From NCBI RefSeq assembly GCF_019799965.1, contig NZ_JABGCJ010000001.1, forward strand, positions 62,001 to 126,000: a stretch of 64,000 nucleotides of DNA. Direction: 5' to 3'. Under the pieces are notes generated by a model that saw only the letters and a program-made list of their open reading frames with translations, did no database searches and had not been told where the DNA came from. Position numbers and translations under genes: made by a program. Positions 53,287 through 63,281 of the stretch are shown in pieces (position 1 is the first letter of the stretch; each line of letters starts with the position of its first letter). Source of the DNA: Modestobacter italicus (GTDB taxonomy: Bacteria > Actinomycetota > Actinomycetes > Mycobacteriales > Geodermatophilaceae).

Positions 53287-54420
53287 ATGGCCAAGGACGG
53301 TCCCGGCGGGGAGAAGACCGAGAAGCCGACACCGCAGAAGCTCAAGAAGGCCCGCAAGGAAGGCCAGATCCCGCGGACCCAGGAGCTGGGCACCTGGCTG
53401 GGCGCGGCAGCTGCCAGCGTGCTGCTGCCGATGGTGGTCGGGAACGCCTTCGACTCCGCCCAGGAGCTCTTCGTCCAGGTCGGCACCGTGGCGCGACAGC
53501 CGGAGCCGGCCGCGCTGTCGGTGCTGCTCGGCCGCGCCCTGGCCCTGTTCATGACCGCGCTGTTGCCCATGGCGCTGGCGATGATGCTGATCGGCACGCT
53601 CGCCTCGGCCGGGCAGGGCGGGGTCACGCTCGCCACCAAGGCGATGAAGCCGACGCTGAAGAAGCTCAACCCCTTCCCCGGGGTCAAGCGGATGTTCGGC
53701 ACCCAGGGTCTGTGGGAGGCGACCAAGGCGATCATCAAGACGGTCGCGCTCGCCGCGGTCATCATCGTCACCTCGTCCAAGGCCCAGGAGCTGGTCGCCG
53801 CCTCCGGTGCCATGCCACTGGGCGAGGTGACCCGCACCTTCACCGAGTCCGCGGTGCTGATGTTCCGGGTCGTGGGGATCACCGGACTGGTCATCGCCAT
53901 CGCCGACTACCTGGTGGTGCGGCACAAGATGATGAAGCAGCTCAAGATGAGCCAGTACGAGATCAAGCAGGAGCACAAGCAGTCCGAGGGCGACCCGCAC
54001 ATGAAGGCCCAGCGGCGGGCCACCCAGATGGCGATGTCGCGCAACCGGATGATGTCCGAGATCGCCGACGCCGACGTCCTGCTGGTCAACCCCACCCACG
54101 TCGCCGTCGCGCTGAAGTACGACCCGATGAAGGGCGCCCCCCGGGTGGTCGCCAAGGGTGCCGGCGAGGTTGCGGCGAAGCTGCGCTCCCGGGCCGAGGA
54201 GTGCCGGGTCCCGATGGTCCAGGACATCCCGCTGGCCCGTGCGCTGCACGGCTCCTGCGAGATCGGCCAGGAGGTGCCCGCGCAGCTGTTCACCGCCGTC
54301 GCCCGGGTGCTGGCCTTCGTCATGCACCTGTCCGCCCGCGGCGTCCACGGCGGCATGCACCGGCCCGGCTTCGAGGCCCCCGCGCTCGACGGGCTGCCCA
54401 AGGCGGGACGGCGCCGCTGA
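53287..54420 (+). CDS. flhB: Flagellar export switch protein FlhB
   Basis: 377 residues, preceded by the strong site GGGAGGAGGTGA. It begins GEKTEKPTPQKLKKARKEGQ, has four membrane helices, and carries the self-cleavage motif NPTH (268-271) in VLLVNPTHVAVALKYDP. The C-terminal cytoplasmic domain has PLARALHGSCEIGQEVPAQL. It switches export from rod/hook to filament substrates with FliK. The last about 25 residues are extra. Confidence 0.97.
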   Translation: MAKDGPGGEKTEKPTPQKLKKARKEGQIPRTQELGTWLGAAAASVLLPMVVGNAFDSAQELFVQVGTVARQPEPAALSVLLGRALALFMTALLPMALAMMLIGTLASAGQGGVTLATKAMKPTLKKLNPFPGVKRMFGTQGLWEATKAIIKTVALAAVIIVTSSKAQELVAASGAMPLGEVTRTFTESAVLMFRVVGITGLVIAIADYLVVRHKMMKQLKMSQYEIKQEHKQSEGDPHMKAQRRATQMAMSRNRMMSEIADADVLLVNPTHVAVALKYDPMKGAPRVVAKGAGEVAAKLRSRAEECRVPMVQDIPLARALHGSCEIGQEVPAQLFTAVARVLAFVMHLSARGVHGGMHRPGFEAPALDGLPKAGRRR

Positions 54421-54422
54421 CG

Positions 54423-54478
54423 AGGGACCCCGTCCTCCTCACCCCTCGCGAGCTCGGGCCGAGCCCCGGGACGGGGCC
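54423..54478 (+). repeat. Dispersed GC repeat, copy C (flhB-flhA gap)
   Basis: It starts AGGGACCCCGTCC, contains CCTCGCGAGCTCGGGCCGAG and ends GGGACGGGGCC, paralleling copy B in order though more diverged. The whole flhB-flhA gap (54421-54635) holds this repeat and no recognisable promoter. Confidence 0.55.
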
Positions 54479-54635
54479 ACCTGCCTGGTGCCCACGGCAC
54501 TGCTGTGACGGGCGGGGCTGTCGGGCTGCCCGCGGTCGGTGCCGCGGTACGGACCGTTCCCCGGGCTGCCGAGAACGTCCCTGAAGGAGCGCCCCGGCGC
54601 ACCGCCGGAGGACGACCGCACAGGAACGAGGGCCC

Positions 54636-56681
54636 GTGGGAAAGCTGACGAAGGCCGCCGTCCCCATCGGGGTCGTCTCCATCGTCCTGATGCTCGTCGT
54701 GCCATTGCCGGCCCCCGTGCTGGACCTGCTGCTGGCCCTCAACATCGTCGGCTCGCTGCTGATCCTGCTGGTGTCGATGAACATCAAGCGGCCGCTGGAC
54801 TTCGCCATCTTCCCGTCGCTGGTGCTGATCGCGACCCTGATGCGGCTGGCGCTCAACGTCTCCTCGACCCGGCTGGTCCTGACCGACGGCTACGCGGGCA
54901 AGGTCATCGAGGCCTTCGGGCACTTCGTCATCGGCGGCTCGCTGATCGTCGGCCTGGTGATCTTCGTGATCCTCACGATCATCCAGTTCGTCGTCATCAC
55001 CAACGGTGCCGGCCGGGTCGCCGAGGTCGGCGCCCGCTTCACCCTCGACGCGATGCCCGGCAAGCAGATGGCCATCGACGCCGACCTGAACGCCGGCCTG
55101 ATCAACGAGAAGCAGGCCCGCAAGCGGCGCACCGAGGTAACCGCCGAAGCCGACTTCTACGGCTCGATGGACGGCGCCAGCAAGTTCGTCAAGGGCGACG
55201 CCATCGCCGCGATCATCGTGACGCTGATCAACCTGATCGGCGGCTTCGCGATCGGCGTCATGCAGCGCGGCATGGCCCCCGGCGAGGCGGTCTCCACCTA
55301 CTCGCTGCTGTCGGTCGGCGACGGCCTGGTCTCGCAGATCCCGGCCCTGCTGATCTCCACCGCCACCGGCCTGATCGTGACCCGCTCCGCCTCCCAGGGC
55401 GACATGGGCTCGGACCTGATCAGCCAACTGTCCCGCAACAAGCAGCCGGTGCGGATCGCCGGCATCGCCGCGCTGGCGCTGTGCCTGATCCCCGGCCTGC
55501 CCAAGCTGCCGTTCCTGGTGATCGGTGGCGTGGTGCTGTTCATCTCCACCCGGCTCACCGACCAGGTCGACGAGGACGACGACGACAGCCCCGCCACCCA
55601 GCTCGCCGCCGCCGAGACGCAGCCGGACTCCCCGGAGGCGATCGCCGACCGGATGCGGGTCGACCCGCTGGAGCTCGAGGTCGCCTTCGACCTGGTCGAG
55701 CTGGTCGACACCGCCCGCGGCGGCGACCTGCTGGACCGGGTGAAGGCACTGCGGCGCAAGGTCGCCATGGAGACCGGTCTGGTCATCCCGCTGGTCCGCA
55801 CCCGCGACAACCTCGACCTGCCCGCCTCGCAGTACGTCATCTGGCTCAACGGCGTCCCCGCCGCCAAGGGCACCTCGCCGGCCGGGACCGTGCTGGCGAT
55901 CGGCGACCACCTCGACGGGCTGCCGGGCAAGGCCACCCGCGAGCCGGTGTTCGGCCTGGCCGCCAAGTGGGTGCCCGCCGAGCTGCAGCGGCAGGCCGAG
56001 ATGGCCGGCGCGACCGTGGTCGACCGCTCCTCGGTCATCACCACGCACCTGGCCGAGGTCGTCCGGCAGAACGCCTCGGCGCTGCTGGGCCGCGAGGACG
56101 TCAAGGTCCTGGTCGAGATGGTCCGGCGCTCGCACCCAGCGGTGGTCGAGGAGCTCACCCCGACCCTGCTCAGCCTCGGCCAGGTGCAGCAGGTGCTGCA
56201 GGCCCTGCTGGACGAGGGCGTCTCCATCCGCGACCTGGTGCGCATCTTCGAGGCCCTGTCGCTGCGCGCCAAGGTCTCCACCGACCTCGACGGCCTGGTG
56301 GAGGCCGTCCGCGCCGCCCTCGGCGCCGCCATCAGCCACCCGCACGTCACCGAGGACGAGCGGCTGCACGTCATCACCCTCGAGCCCTCGTTCGAGCAGC
56401 GGCTGCTGGAGTCGGTCCGCCCGACCGAGGGCGGCCAGGTGCTGGCCCTCGACGGGCACACCGTCGACCTGCTGGTCCGCGGCTGCACCGACATCCTCGA
56501 GGACGCCGAGCGGCTGAACCTCTCCCCCGTGCTCGTCTGCTCCCCGCAGGTGCGAGCCGCCCTGTCCCGCCTGGTCCGCCAGGTCCTGCCCCGCCTGCCG
56601 GTCATCTCGTACAACGAGGTGTCCCGCACGGCACAGATCGAGTCCCTGGGAGTGGTGAGCGGTGCCGTCGCAATCCGTTGA
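54636..56681 (+). CDS. flhA: Flagellar export gate protein FlhA
   Basis: 681 residues from a GTG. Eight membrane helices span about 1-310, with [40 protein letters not shown] and the FHIPEP-type region [39 protein letters not shown]. The cytoplasmic domain (about 340-681) includes [20 protein letters not shown]. Standard length. Confidence 0.97.
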   Translation: MGKLTKAAVPIGVVSIVLMLVVPLPAPVLDLLLALNIVGSLLILLVSMNIKRPLDFAIFPSLVLIATLMRLALNVSSTRLVLTDGYAGKVIEAFGHFVIGGSLIVGLVIFVILTIIQFVVITNGAGRVAEVGARFTLDAMPGKQMAIDADLNAGLINEKQARKRRTEVTAEADFYGSMDGASKFVKGDAIAAIIVTLINLIGGFAIGVMQRGMAPGEAVSTYSLLSVGDGLVSQIPALLISTATGLIVTRSASQGDMGSDLISQLSRNKQPVRIAGIAALALCLIPGLPKLPFLVIGGVVLFISTRLTDQVDEDDDDSPATQLAAAETQPDSPEAIADRMRVDPLELEVAFDLVELVDTARGGDLLDRVKALRRKVAMETGLVIPLVRTRDNLDLPASQYVIWLNGVPAAKGTSPAGTVLAIGDHLDGLPGKATREPVFGLAAKWVPAELQRQAEMAGATVVDRSSVITTHLAEVVRQNASALLGREDVKVLVEMVRRSHPAVVEELTPTLLSLGQVQQVLQALLDEGVSIRDLVRIFEALSLRAKVSTDLDGLVEAVRAALGAAISHPHVTEDERLHVITLEPSFEQRLLESVRPTEGGQVLALDGHTVDLLVRGCTDILEDAERLNLSPVLVCSPQVRAALSRLVRQVLPRLPVISYNEVSRTAQIESLGVVSGAVAIR

Positions 56682-59600
56682 GGCCGCCACGCGTGACGAG
56701 GCCATCGCCGCCGCACGCGAGCAGTTCGGTCCGGCCGCCCGGGTCGTCGGGGTCCGCCGCATCCGGTCAGGCGGGATGTTCGGGTTCTTCACCAACGAGC
56801 GCTTCATCGCCGAGGTCGAGGTGCCCGCCGGCACCCCCACGCCGGCCGACGGCAGCACCGCCGGTGCCGTGCTGAAGGACGCCGGTGCCGTGCTGAAGAA
56901 CGCCGCAGCCGCCGCGCCCGCCCTGTCGCTCGACGACCGCATGCAGGAGCTCGCCGACCTTCTCGGCGCCGCCGGCCAGCAGACCCCCGACGTGGAGATG
57001 TACGGCCGGTCCACGCCCGCGCGGTCCCTCCTCGACGACGACGTCGCGCCCGTGCGCAACGCCGCCCCCGCCCGCTCCGCCGCCGCCGCCGCGGCACGGT
57101 CCGCCGCCGCCCCCCGCGAGTCGGTCCCCACGCACTCCGCCGCCGCCGCGGCCGCGCGGATCGCCGCCGCCCCCCGGACCGCGCGTCCGGCGTCCCGCCC
57201 CGCGAGTGCCCCGGCCGGTCAGCGGACCCCCGCCGCGAAGCCGTTCACCCCGGCCCGGCACACGCTGATGCTGTCGGCGGAGGAGCTGCGCACCGCCCGC
57301 ACCACCGCCGACGAGCCGGCCGGGGACGAGCCGGCCGCCCCGTCCCCGTTCGCCGCCGCCCTCACCCGCATGGTCAGCTCCAGCCCGGTCCAGGCCGCCG
57401 CCGACGCCGCGGCCGAGGACGCCGCCGCCGCGGACGCTGCCGCTGAGGCGGCCGCCGGGGACGTCGCTGCCGCCCAGGCCGCAGCGGTCGAGGCCGCGGC
57501 CGCCGAGGCCGCCCGGCTCGCCGCAGCCCGCATCGACGCCGCCGCCGCGGAGGCGGCCCGGGTCCAGGCCGCCCGGATCCAGGCCGCCGCGGACGCTGCG
57601 GCTGCCGCCGAGGCCGCCCGGATCGAGGCCGAGCGGCTGCAGGCCGAGCGGGTCGAGGCCGAGCGCATCGAAGCCGAGCGCATCGAAGCCGAGCGCATCG
57701 CGGCCGAGCGACTGGAAGCAGAGCGGGTCGAGGCAGAGCGGGTCGAGGCAGAGCGGGTCGAGGCCGAGCGCATCGCCGCCGAGGCCGCTGCCGCCGAGGC
57801 TGCACGGGTCGCCGCCGAGGCCGCCCGTGTCGCGGCCGCCCGTGTCGAGGCTCAGCGCATCGAGGCCGAACGGATCGAGGCAGAGCGCCACGCCGCCGAG
57901 GCCGCTGCCGCCGAGGCCGCGAGGGTCGCCGCCGAGGCCGCCCGTGTCGTGGCCGCCCGGATCGAAGCCGAGCGCCTGGAGGCAGAGCGCCTGGAGGCAG
58001 AGCGCCTGGAGGCAGAGCGCCTGGAGGCAGAGCGCCTGGAGGCAGAGCGCCTGGAGGCAGAGCGCCTGGAGGCAGAGCGCCTGGAGGCAGAGCGCCTGGA
58101 GGCAGAGCGCATCGCCGCAGCAGCCGAGCGGGTCGCTGCCGAGGCAGCTGCCGCCGAGGCAGCCCGGCTCGCCGCCGAGCGGGCTGAGGCAGCGCGGGCC
58201 GAGGCCGAGCGCCGGGAGGCCCAGCGGATCACCGCCGAGGCCGAGCGGATCACGGCCGAGGCCGCTGCCGCCGGGACCGAGCCGGTCGCCGCGGAGCTGG
58301 TCGACGAGGTGCCCGCGCTGTCCATGGTCGAGTCGGTCCGCTCCGCCGACGAGGAGCTCGCCGAGCTGCTCGAGGAGGTGCTCGCGGCCAACGGCACCGG
58401 GCGTGGCCGGCACCGCTTCCCCGAGGCCGGCGCGCACGACGACCAGGACGCCGCCGCGGTGGCCGCCGGTGCCGTCGTCGGCGCCGCTGCCGTCGGGCCC
58501 GCGGCCCCGACCGTCCCCTCGGTCGTGAACCAGGTCCGCGACGTCCCCCGCCCCTGGGCCTACGGGACGACCGGGTCGCAGCCCAACGCCTACGACACCG
58601 GCGCCCACCGCCTCGACGCCCACCGTCTCCCTGCCCTCGGCGACGACGCGCGCGTGGCCCAGCGCGCGGCGCAGGTTGCTGCCGCCCAGGACCTCGTGGT
58701 GGACGCCGTCGTGGTGGCCGAGGATCCCGCGGAGGAGGTCCGGTACGTGGCCCCGCGCCCGGCCGAGGCACCCGCGGAGCGCTTCGTGCTGCCGATGCCG
58801 GAGGCACCCGCCCTGGCCCGCACCGCCAGCGACCCCGCGCCGCTGCCGATGGACGCCACGACCGTCCTGCCGCCGCTGTCGCTGATGCCGCCGCAGCGGT
58901 TCGGCACCGCGAACGGCCTGCCGCCGCTGCTCGCCTCCCGCCCGGGGGTGCCGCCGGTCCGCCGGTCGCGCCCGCCGGTGCCGGCCAGCCGCCCCTCGGT
59001 GACCGGCCGCCCGCGGGTCGCCCCGCTGCCGGTGGCCGCCGCCCCCGCCCCCAGCGCGCTGCCGGCCGCCGCCGAGACCGGCACCCGGCTGGCCACGGTC
59101 ACCCGGCTGGTCCCGGCCCCGTCCACGGAGCTCGCGCCCTACACGGCGCCCGGCCCCGAGGAACTCGTCGGCCACCTGCTCACCCTGGGGCTCCCCCACT
59201 CGCTGCTGGACGCCGACTTCGCCATGGACGCCGCCGTCCGGGGGGTCTACGCAGCCCTGACCCGGACGCTCACCGAGCGTCTGCCGGCGGCACCGCGGGT
59301 GCCCGCCGAGACCGGCGACGTGCTCATGGTCGTCGGCCCCGGCGCCGAGACGCTGGCCGCCGCCCGGTCGCTGGCGTTCTCGCTGCGGCTGGACCCCGAG
59401 GACGTGCAGTGGGCCGCCTCCGGTGCGCTGGCCGGGCTGGCTCCGGAGAGCAGCCGGATCACCTCGTTGGAGACGGCGGCCGAGCGTCGCCGCACCAGCG
59501 GCTCCCGCGGCACCATGACGATCGTCGCCGTGGACGCGCCGCTGCGCACCGCCGGTGGGCCGTGGCTGGAACACATGCTCTCGGTCTGGACCCCCGCGGC

Positions 59601-59829
59601 GGTGTGGGCGGTCATGGACTCGACCCGCAAGCCCGAGGACCTGGTCCCGTGGCTGGATGCGCTGCCCCGGCTGGACGCCGTCGTCGTCCAGGACACCGAC
59701 GCCACCGCCGACCCCGCCGCCGTGCTCGGCCACGTGTCGGTGCCCGTCGCCCTGGTCGACGGCGCGCGGGCCACCGCCCACCGCTGGGCGTCGCTGCTGT
59801 GTGAGCGCCTGGAGGAGATGGACGCGTGA
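56662..59829 (+). CDS. Giant FlhF-like protein with degenerate GTPase domain
   Basis: 1055 residues from a GTG inside the flhA 3' end (20-base overlap). N-terminus (1-55): [40 protein letters not shown], matching the start of FlhF. Residues about 130-560 are Ala/Glu/Arg coiled coil, with a run of exact LEAER repeats. About 560-840 is Pro/Ala-rich. The C-terminus (about 840-1055) looks like an SRP-type GTPase fold, but the P-loop position reads GPGAETLAA (G892-T897), lacking Gly-Lys-Thr. It sits where flhF follows flhA. It is probably a scaffold for flagellar placement rather than an active GTPase (inference). Confidence 0.75.
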   Translation: MPSQSVEAATRDEAIAAAREQFGPAARVVGVRRIRSGGMFGFFTNERFIAEVEVPAGTPTPADGSTAGAVLKDAGAVLKNAAAAAPALSLDDRMQELADLLGAAGQQTPDVEMYGRSTPARSLLDDDVAPVRNAAPARSAAAAAARSAAAPRESVPTHSAAAAAARIAAAPRTARPASRPASAPAGQRTPAAKPFTPARHTLMLSAEELRTARTTADEPAGDEPAAPSPFAAALTRMVSSSPVQAAADAAAEDAAAADAAAEAAAGDVAAAQAAAVEAAAAEAARLAAARIDAAAAEAARVQAARIQAAADAAAAAEAARIEAERLQAERVEAERIEAERIEAERIAAERLEAERVEAERVEAERVEAERIAAEAAAAEAARVAAEAARVAAARVEAQRIEAERIEAERHAAEAAAAEAARVAAEAARVVAARIEAERLEAERLEAERLEAERLEAERLEAERLEAERLEAERLEAERLEAERIAAAAERVAAEAAAAEAARLAAERAEAARAEAERREAQRITAEAERITAEAAAAGTEPVAAELVDEVPALSMVESVRSADEELAELLEEVLAANGTGRGRHRFPEAGAHDDQDAAAVAAGAVVGAAAVGPAAPTVPSVVNQVRDVPRPWAYGTTGSQPNAYDTGAHRLDAHRLPALGDDARVAQRAAQVAAAQDLVVDAVVVAEDPAEEVRYVAPRPAEAPAERFVLPMPEAPALARTASDPAPLPMDATTVLPPLSLMPPQRFGTANGLPPLLASRPGVPPVRRSRPPVPASRPSVTGRPRVAPLPVAAAPAPSALPAAAETGTRLATVTRLVPAPSTELAPYTAPGPEELVGHLLTLGLPHSLLDADFAMDAAVRGVYAALTRTLTERLPAAPRVPAETGDVLMVVGPGAETLAAARSLAFSLRLDPEDVQWAASGALAGLAPESSRITSLETAAERRRTSGSRGTMTIVAVDAPLRTAGGPWLEHMLSVWTPAAVWAVMDSTRKPEDLVPWLDALPRLDAVVVQDTDATADPAAVLGHVSVPVALVDGARATAHRWASLLCERLEEMDA
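57970..58104 (+). repeat. Nine exact 15-bp tandem repeats
   Basis: GAGCGCCTGGAGGCA repeated nine times without mismatch, encoding (ERLEA)9 in the FlhF-like protein. Shorter imperfect runs of the same five-residue unit lie upstream (57655-57770). The number is likely to vary between strains. Confidence 0.95.
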
Positions 59830-60074
59830 CCAGCCCGTTCCGCCGGGACGTCGTGCTGACCGCCTTCGTGCTGGCGGTGCCGCTGTTCCTGCTGGCGCTG
59901 CGCGGTGACCTCACCGTCGACGAGGTCATCACCCGGCTGCCGTGGTGTCTGGCCGCCGGCTGGGCAGCAGTCGCGCTGATCCGCTGGGCGAGCACGCCCC
60001 CGAAGCCGCAGGAGGCCGCGGCTACTGGCCCCGTGGAGTCTGCGGAGACCGAGAGCCAGCCCAGCAGCTCGTGA
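59826..60074 (+). CDS. Small two-helix membrane protein
   Basis: 82 residues from a GTG overlapping the previous stop. Two hydrophobic segments are near 9-25 ([17 protein letters not shown]) and 39-54 ([17 protein letters not shown]), followed by a polar tail. No family recognised. It is the last gene of the flagellar run before a terminator, so it is probably co-transcribed with the FlhF-like gene. Confidence 0.65.
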   Translation: MTSPFRRDVVLTAFVLAVPLFLLALRGDLTVDEVITRLPWCLAAGWAAVALIRWASTPPKPQEAAATGPVESAETESQPSSS

Positions 60075-60081
60075 CCGACAG

Positions 60082-60113
60082 GGGCCCCGCCGTCCAGCTG
60101 GACGGCGGGGCCC
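60082..60113. terminator. Terminator closing the flagellar locus
   Basis: 14-base arms GGGCCCCGCCGTCC / GGACGGCGGGGCCC with a four-base loop, between the convergent small membrane gene and the PhoH-type gene. Confidence 0.9.
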
Positions 60114-60152
60114 TGGTCGTCCGGCCCAGGACGTCCGCCCTGGGCACGCGGG

Positions 60153-61448
60153 TCAGAGCGGCAGGTCCTCCAGCATCTCGGTGACCAGCGCCGCGATCGG
60201 CGACCGCTCCGAGCGGGTCAGCGTGACGTGGGCGAACAGCGGGTGGCCCTTGAGCGCCTCGATCACCGCGGTCACCCCGTCGTGCCGGCCGACCCGCAGG
60301 TTGTCCCGCTGCGCGACGTCGTGGGTCAGGACGACGCGGGAGTTGGTGCCCAGCCGGGACAGCACGGTGAGCAGCACGCCACGCTCGAGGGACTGCGCCT
60401 CGTCGACGATCACGAAGGAGTCGTGCAGCGAGCGCCCCCGGATGTGGGTCAGCGGCAGCACCTCGATCAGACCGCGGGCCACGATCTCCTCCAGCACGTC
60501 GGAGGAGACGAGCGCGCCGAGGGTGTCGAAGACCGCCTGCGCCCAGGGCGCCATCTTCTCGCCCTCGCTGCCGGGCAGGTAGCCGAGCTCCTGGCCACCG
60601 ACCGCGTACAGCGGCCGGAAGATGACCACCTTCTTGTGCGCCCGGCGCTCCATCACCGACTCGAGGCCGGCGCACAGGGCCAGCGCCGACTTCCCGGTGC
60701 CGGCCCGTCCGCCCATGGAGACGATGCCGATCTCCGGGTCGAGCAGCAGGTCCAGGGCGATGCGCTGCTCGGCGGAGCGACCGTGCAGGCCGAAGGCGTC
60801 ACGGTCGCCGCGGACCAGCCGCACCTGCTTGTCCGGCGTCACCCGGCCCAGCGCCGACCCGCGCGAGGACAGCAGGACCAGGCCGGTGTGCGTGGGCAGC
60901 TCGGCGGCCGAGGGCAGGTAGGCGGTGCCGGTCTCGTAGAGCTCGCGGATCTCCTCGTCCTCCAGCGACAGCTCGGCCATCCCGGTCCAGCCGGCGTCGA
61001 CCACGCCCAGGCCCCGGTACTCCTCGGTCGCCAGGCCGATCGCCGCCGCCTTCACCCGCAGTGGCACGTCCTTGGTGACCAGGCAGACGTCGCGCCCCTC
61101 CGAGCGCAGGTTCAGCGCGACGACCATGATCCGGCTGTCGTTGCTGTCGTTGCGGAAGCCGGCCGGTAGCACCGACGGGTCGCTGTGGTTCAGCTCGACG
61201 TGCAGCGTGCCGCCCTGGTCACCGACCGGCACCGGGGCGTCGAGCCGGCCGTGCTCGACCCGGAGGTCGTCGAGCTTGCGCAGGGTCTGCCGGGCGAACC
61301 AGCCCAGTTCCGGGTGGTCGCGCTTGTCCTCGAGCTCACCGATCACGACGAGGGGGACGACGACGTCGTGCTCGTCGAAGCGCAGCAGCGCGCCCGGGTC
61401 GGAGAGGAGCACGGAGGTGTCGAGGACGTAGGTACGGCGAGTGCTCAC
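60153..61448 (-). CDS. PIN-PhoH fusion ATPase/ribonuclease (PhoH2 type)
   Basis: 431 residues from a GTG at 61448 (GGGAG upstream). The N-terminal PIN nuclease domain (about 1-140) has acidic residues in [13 protein letters not shown] (D10), [12 protein letters not shown] and [14 protein letters not shown]. The C-terminal PhoH domain (about 225-431) has Walker A GRAGTGKS (247-254) and Walker [12 protein letters not shown]. Mycobacterial PhoH2 proteins of this design are RNA helicase/RNases. No small antitoxin gene precedes it here. Confidence 0.9.
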   Translation of the reverse strand: MSTRRTYVLDTSVLLSDPGALLRFDEHDVVVPLVVIGELEDKRDHPELGWFARQTLRKLDDLRVEHGRLDAPVPVGDQGGTLHVELNHSDPSVLPAGFRNDSNDSRIMVVALNLRSEGRDVCLVTKDVPLRVKAAAIGLATEEYRGLGVVDAGWTGMAELSLEDEEIRELYETGTAYLPSAAELPTHTGLVLLSSRGSALGRVTPDKQVRLVRGDRDAFGLHGRSAEQRIALDLLLDPEIGIVSMGGRAGTGKSALALCAGLESVMERRAHKKVVIFRPLYAVGGQELGYLPGSEGEKMAPWAQAVFDTLGALVSSDVLEEIVARGLIEVLPLTHIRGRSLHDSFVIVDEAQSLERGVLLTVLSRLGTNSRVVLTHDVAQRDNLRVGRHDGVTAVIEALKGHPLFAHVTLTRSERSPIAALVTEMLEDLPL

Positions 61449-61765
61449 GAGTCGGCTCCCAAGGGGCGCCACCCTGCTGACAAGGCGCGCCCCGGCTCGA
61501 AGGTGACCGGGTCCCGGCGCTGGGGCCGGGACTCGGCCCCTCTGGTGAACGAACTGCGTCGCACCAACCGGGCCTCCCGTGGAGGGCGGGGTGAGCCCGT
61601 CCTCCACTGCGGACGCTAGGCCGCCCCACCGACGAAAGCACGGGTCCGACACGCGAACGGGTGACCAGTGGTGCGCCGTTCGCCAGCTGGACTCCTGCCG
61701 GAAACGTCGCACCCCGCGTCCTCAACGGCCGCCCGGGGCCAGGTCGCGAAGAGCTGCTCGCGGGG
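61449..61765. other. Intergenic region upstream of the PhoH-type gene
   Basis: 317 bases with no supported gene. Reading frames on both strands here are open only because of high GC. It should hold the promoter of the minus-strand PhoH-type gene. I see no clear terminator, repeat or operator. Confidence 0.5.
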
Positions 61766-61978
61766 TCAGCCGCCGGCGGAGGGCCGGTCGCCGGGCCGGC
61801 GGCGCACCGCGACCAGCGCCCAGACCAGCGGCACCAGCAGCACCGGCCACTGCAGGGAGAGGTCGCCCAGCCACAGCAGCCCGACCACGAGCAGCACCGC
61901 CAGCCAGCCCGCCGTCCACAGCCCCAGCAGCCGCCGCTCGTCCGGCGTCCCAGCGTCCGGCGTCCCGTCGTCCGGCAC
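61766..61978 (-). CDS. Small membrane protein, function unknown
   Basis: 70 residues from a GTG, three bases after the DUF885 gene. Two adjacent hydrophobic segments, LLGLWTAGWLAVLLVVGLLW and LQWPVLLVPLVWALVAV, are flanked by charged ends. Close spacing suggests co-transcription with the DUF885 gene. Small size leaves some doubt. Confidence 0.55.
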   Translation of the reverse strand: MPDDGTPDAGTPDERRLLGLWTAGWLAVLLVVGLLWLGDLSLQWPVLLVPLVWALVAVRRRPGDRPSAGG

Positions 61979-61981
61979 GGC

Positions 61982-63199
61982 TCAGGCGCCGGCGAGCTCG
62001 GCGGTGACCACCGCCGGGGTGAGCGGCTCGTCGAGCAGGCGGAGGAAGCGGTCGGCCACCGGCTGCCCGGCCGGACGGGCGGCGAGCCACGCCGACAGCA
62101 GGTCGAAGCCCTCGACGTAGGTGGAGATGTAGGCCCGCCACAGCGGGTCGGTGAGGAAGCGCAGCTGCTGGACCGCCCGGTCGTGGCTGACCAGCCCCCA
62201 GCGCTGCAGGTGGGCGATCACCACGTCGGGGTCGGCGCCACGGTCGTGCAGCAGGATCGCGGCGTCCTGGCGCACCCGGTTCAGCGGCGCCGCGGCCTCG
62301 GCGATCCGCTCGGCCAGGTGCCCGTCGAAGCGCAGCCCCAGGTCACCGAGGACGTCGGCGGCCCAGGGGCCCCACCCCGCGCCGATGGACGCCTGCACGC
62401 CGAGGTCGGCCAGCCCCTCGGCCATCAGGCACTCCGGGGTGTTCACCAGGAAGACGGTGTGCTCCAGGTGCTGGTCGCGCTCGACCAGGCCACGCTCCTT
62501 GCGGCAGTGCTCGGTGTGGTGGCCCGGGTAGGCCTCGTGCGCGACCAGGTGCGGCAGCTGGCCGAGCCGGTGCGGCAGGTCGGCGTTGATCGCCACCCGC
62601 GAGCGGTAGTCGCCCTCGTAGTAGTTGAACCCCGACCACGGCTTGTCGGTGACCACCTCGTACCGCACCGTCTCCACCTCGGGCAGGCCGTACTGCCCGC
62701 GCACCCGATCGCGCAGCGCGGAGGACAGGGCGTGCACCGCGGCCTCCAGCCGCTGCGGCGGGCACTCCTCCCGGCGCCGGTGCGCCGCGTAGCGCTCGGA
62801 CAGCGTGCCGCTGCCGGGCAGCAGCCCCTCCAGCTCGGCGTGTGCGGCGGCGTACTCGGCCGGGTCGCCGAGGGTGACCGAGACCTGGAAGTAGGCCTCC
62901 ACCTCGGCGATGAAGCCCACGGGCTCGCCACCCAGCTTGCGGGCGCTGCACTCCAGTCCGGTCAGCTGGCCGCGCAGGTAGGCGGTGCGGTCGGCCGGCA
63001 GGGAGGCGGAGTCGAGCTCGGCGAGCAGGCCGCGTGCCTGGTCGCGCAGCTGCTGCGGAGTGGGGGCGGGCTCGTCGGCGACCTGCGCGCGCAGCCGTGG
63101 GTCACCGGTGTAGGCGTCGACGAAACCGGGCTCCAGCCGGTCGAAGCGCAGCCCCAGCCGCACGTACTCCAGGGGGACGTCGACCGCGCCGGCTGCCAT
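61982..63199 (-). CDS. DUF885 family protein (probable metallopeptidase-like)
   Basis: 405 residues from the ATG at 63199. The family motif HEAYPGHH (221-228) with a further H in TEHCRKE suggests a zinc site. Other features are KPWSGFNYYEGDYRSRVAIN and PECLMAEGLADLGVQA. DUF885 proteins resemble M32-like peptidases, but the substrate is unknown. No signal peptide, so probably cytoplasmic. Somewhat shorter than typical (about 550 residues) members. Confidence 0.8.
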   Translation of the reverse strand: MAAGAVDVPLEYVRLGLRFDRLEPGFVDAYTGDPRLRAQVADEPAPTPQQLRDQARGLLAELDSASLPADRTAYLRGQLTGLECSARKLGGEPVGFIAEVEAYFQVSVTLGDPAEYAAAHAELEGLLPGSGTLSERYAAHRRREECPPQRLEAAVHALSSALRDRVRGQYGLPEVETVRYEVVTDKPWSGFNYYEGDYRSRVAINADLPHRLGQLPHLVAHEAYPGHHTEHCRKERGLVERDQHLEHTVFLVNTPECLMAEGLADLGVQASIGAGWGPWAADVLGDLGLRFDGHLAERIAEAAAPLNRVRQDAAILLHDRGADPDVVIAHLQRWGLVSHDRAVQQLRFLTDPLWRAYISTYVEGFDLLSAWLAARPAGQPVADRFLRLLDEPLTPAVVTAELAGA

Positions 63200-63243
63200 G
63201 CCCCGCAGTCTCCCAGCCGCCGTCCCGCTGGCCCCCAGCGGCC

Positions 63244-63257
63244 ATGTCGGCCGACAT
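63244..63257. promoter_or_regulatory. 14-bp perfect palindrome between prenyl transferase and DUF885 genes
   Basis: ATGTCGGCCGACAT is exactly self-complementary, 45 bases upstream of the DUF885 start on the minus strand. It may be an operator for that gene. Confidence 0.35.
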
Positions 63258-63281
63258 CGCCGCCGTCTTCCTGGTCGCCGG

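Noticed and set aside
53907-57131. 1074-residue minus-strand open frame
   Set aside because: Antisense to flhB, flhA and the FlhF-like gene; composition is Gly/Arg/Asp/His shadow sequence without domains. The plus-strand genes are unambiguous.
57970-58104. CRISPR array
   Set aside because: Repeats are contiguous with no spacers, in frame, and encode protein.
56767-59781. 1004-residue minus-strand open frame with LCLQA repeats
   Set aside because: It is the complement of the Ala/Glu/Arg repeat region; the repeats are the same 15-bp array read backwards. The plus frame has a recognisable FlhF-like N-terminus and operon position.
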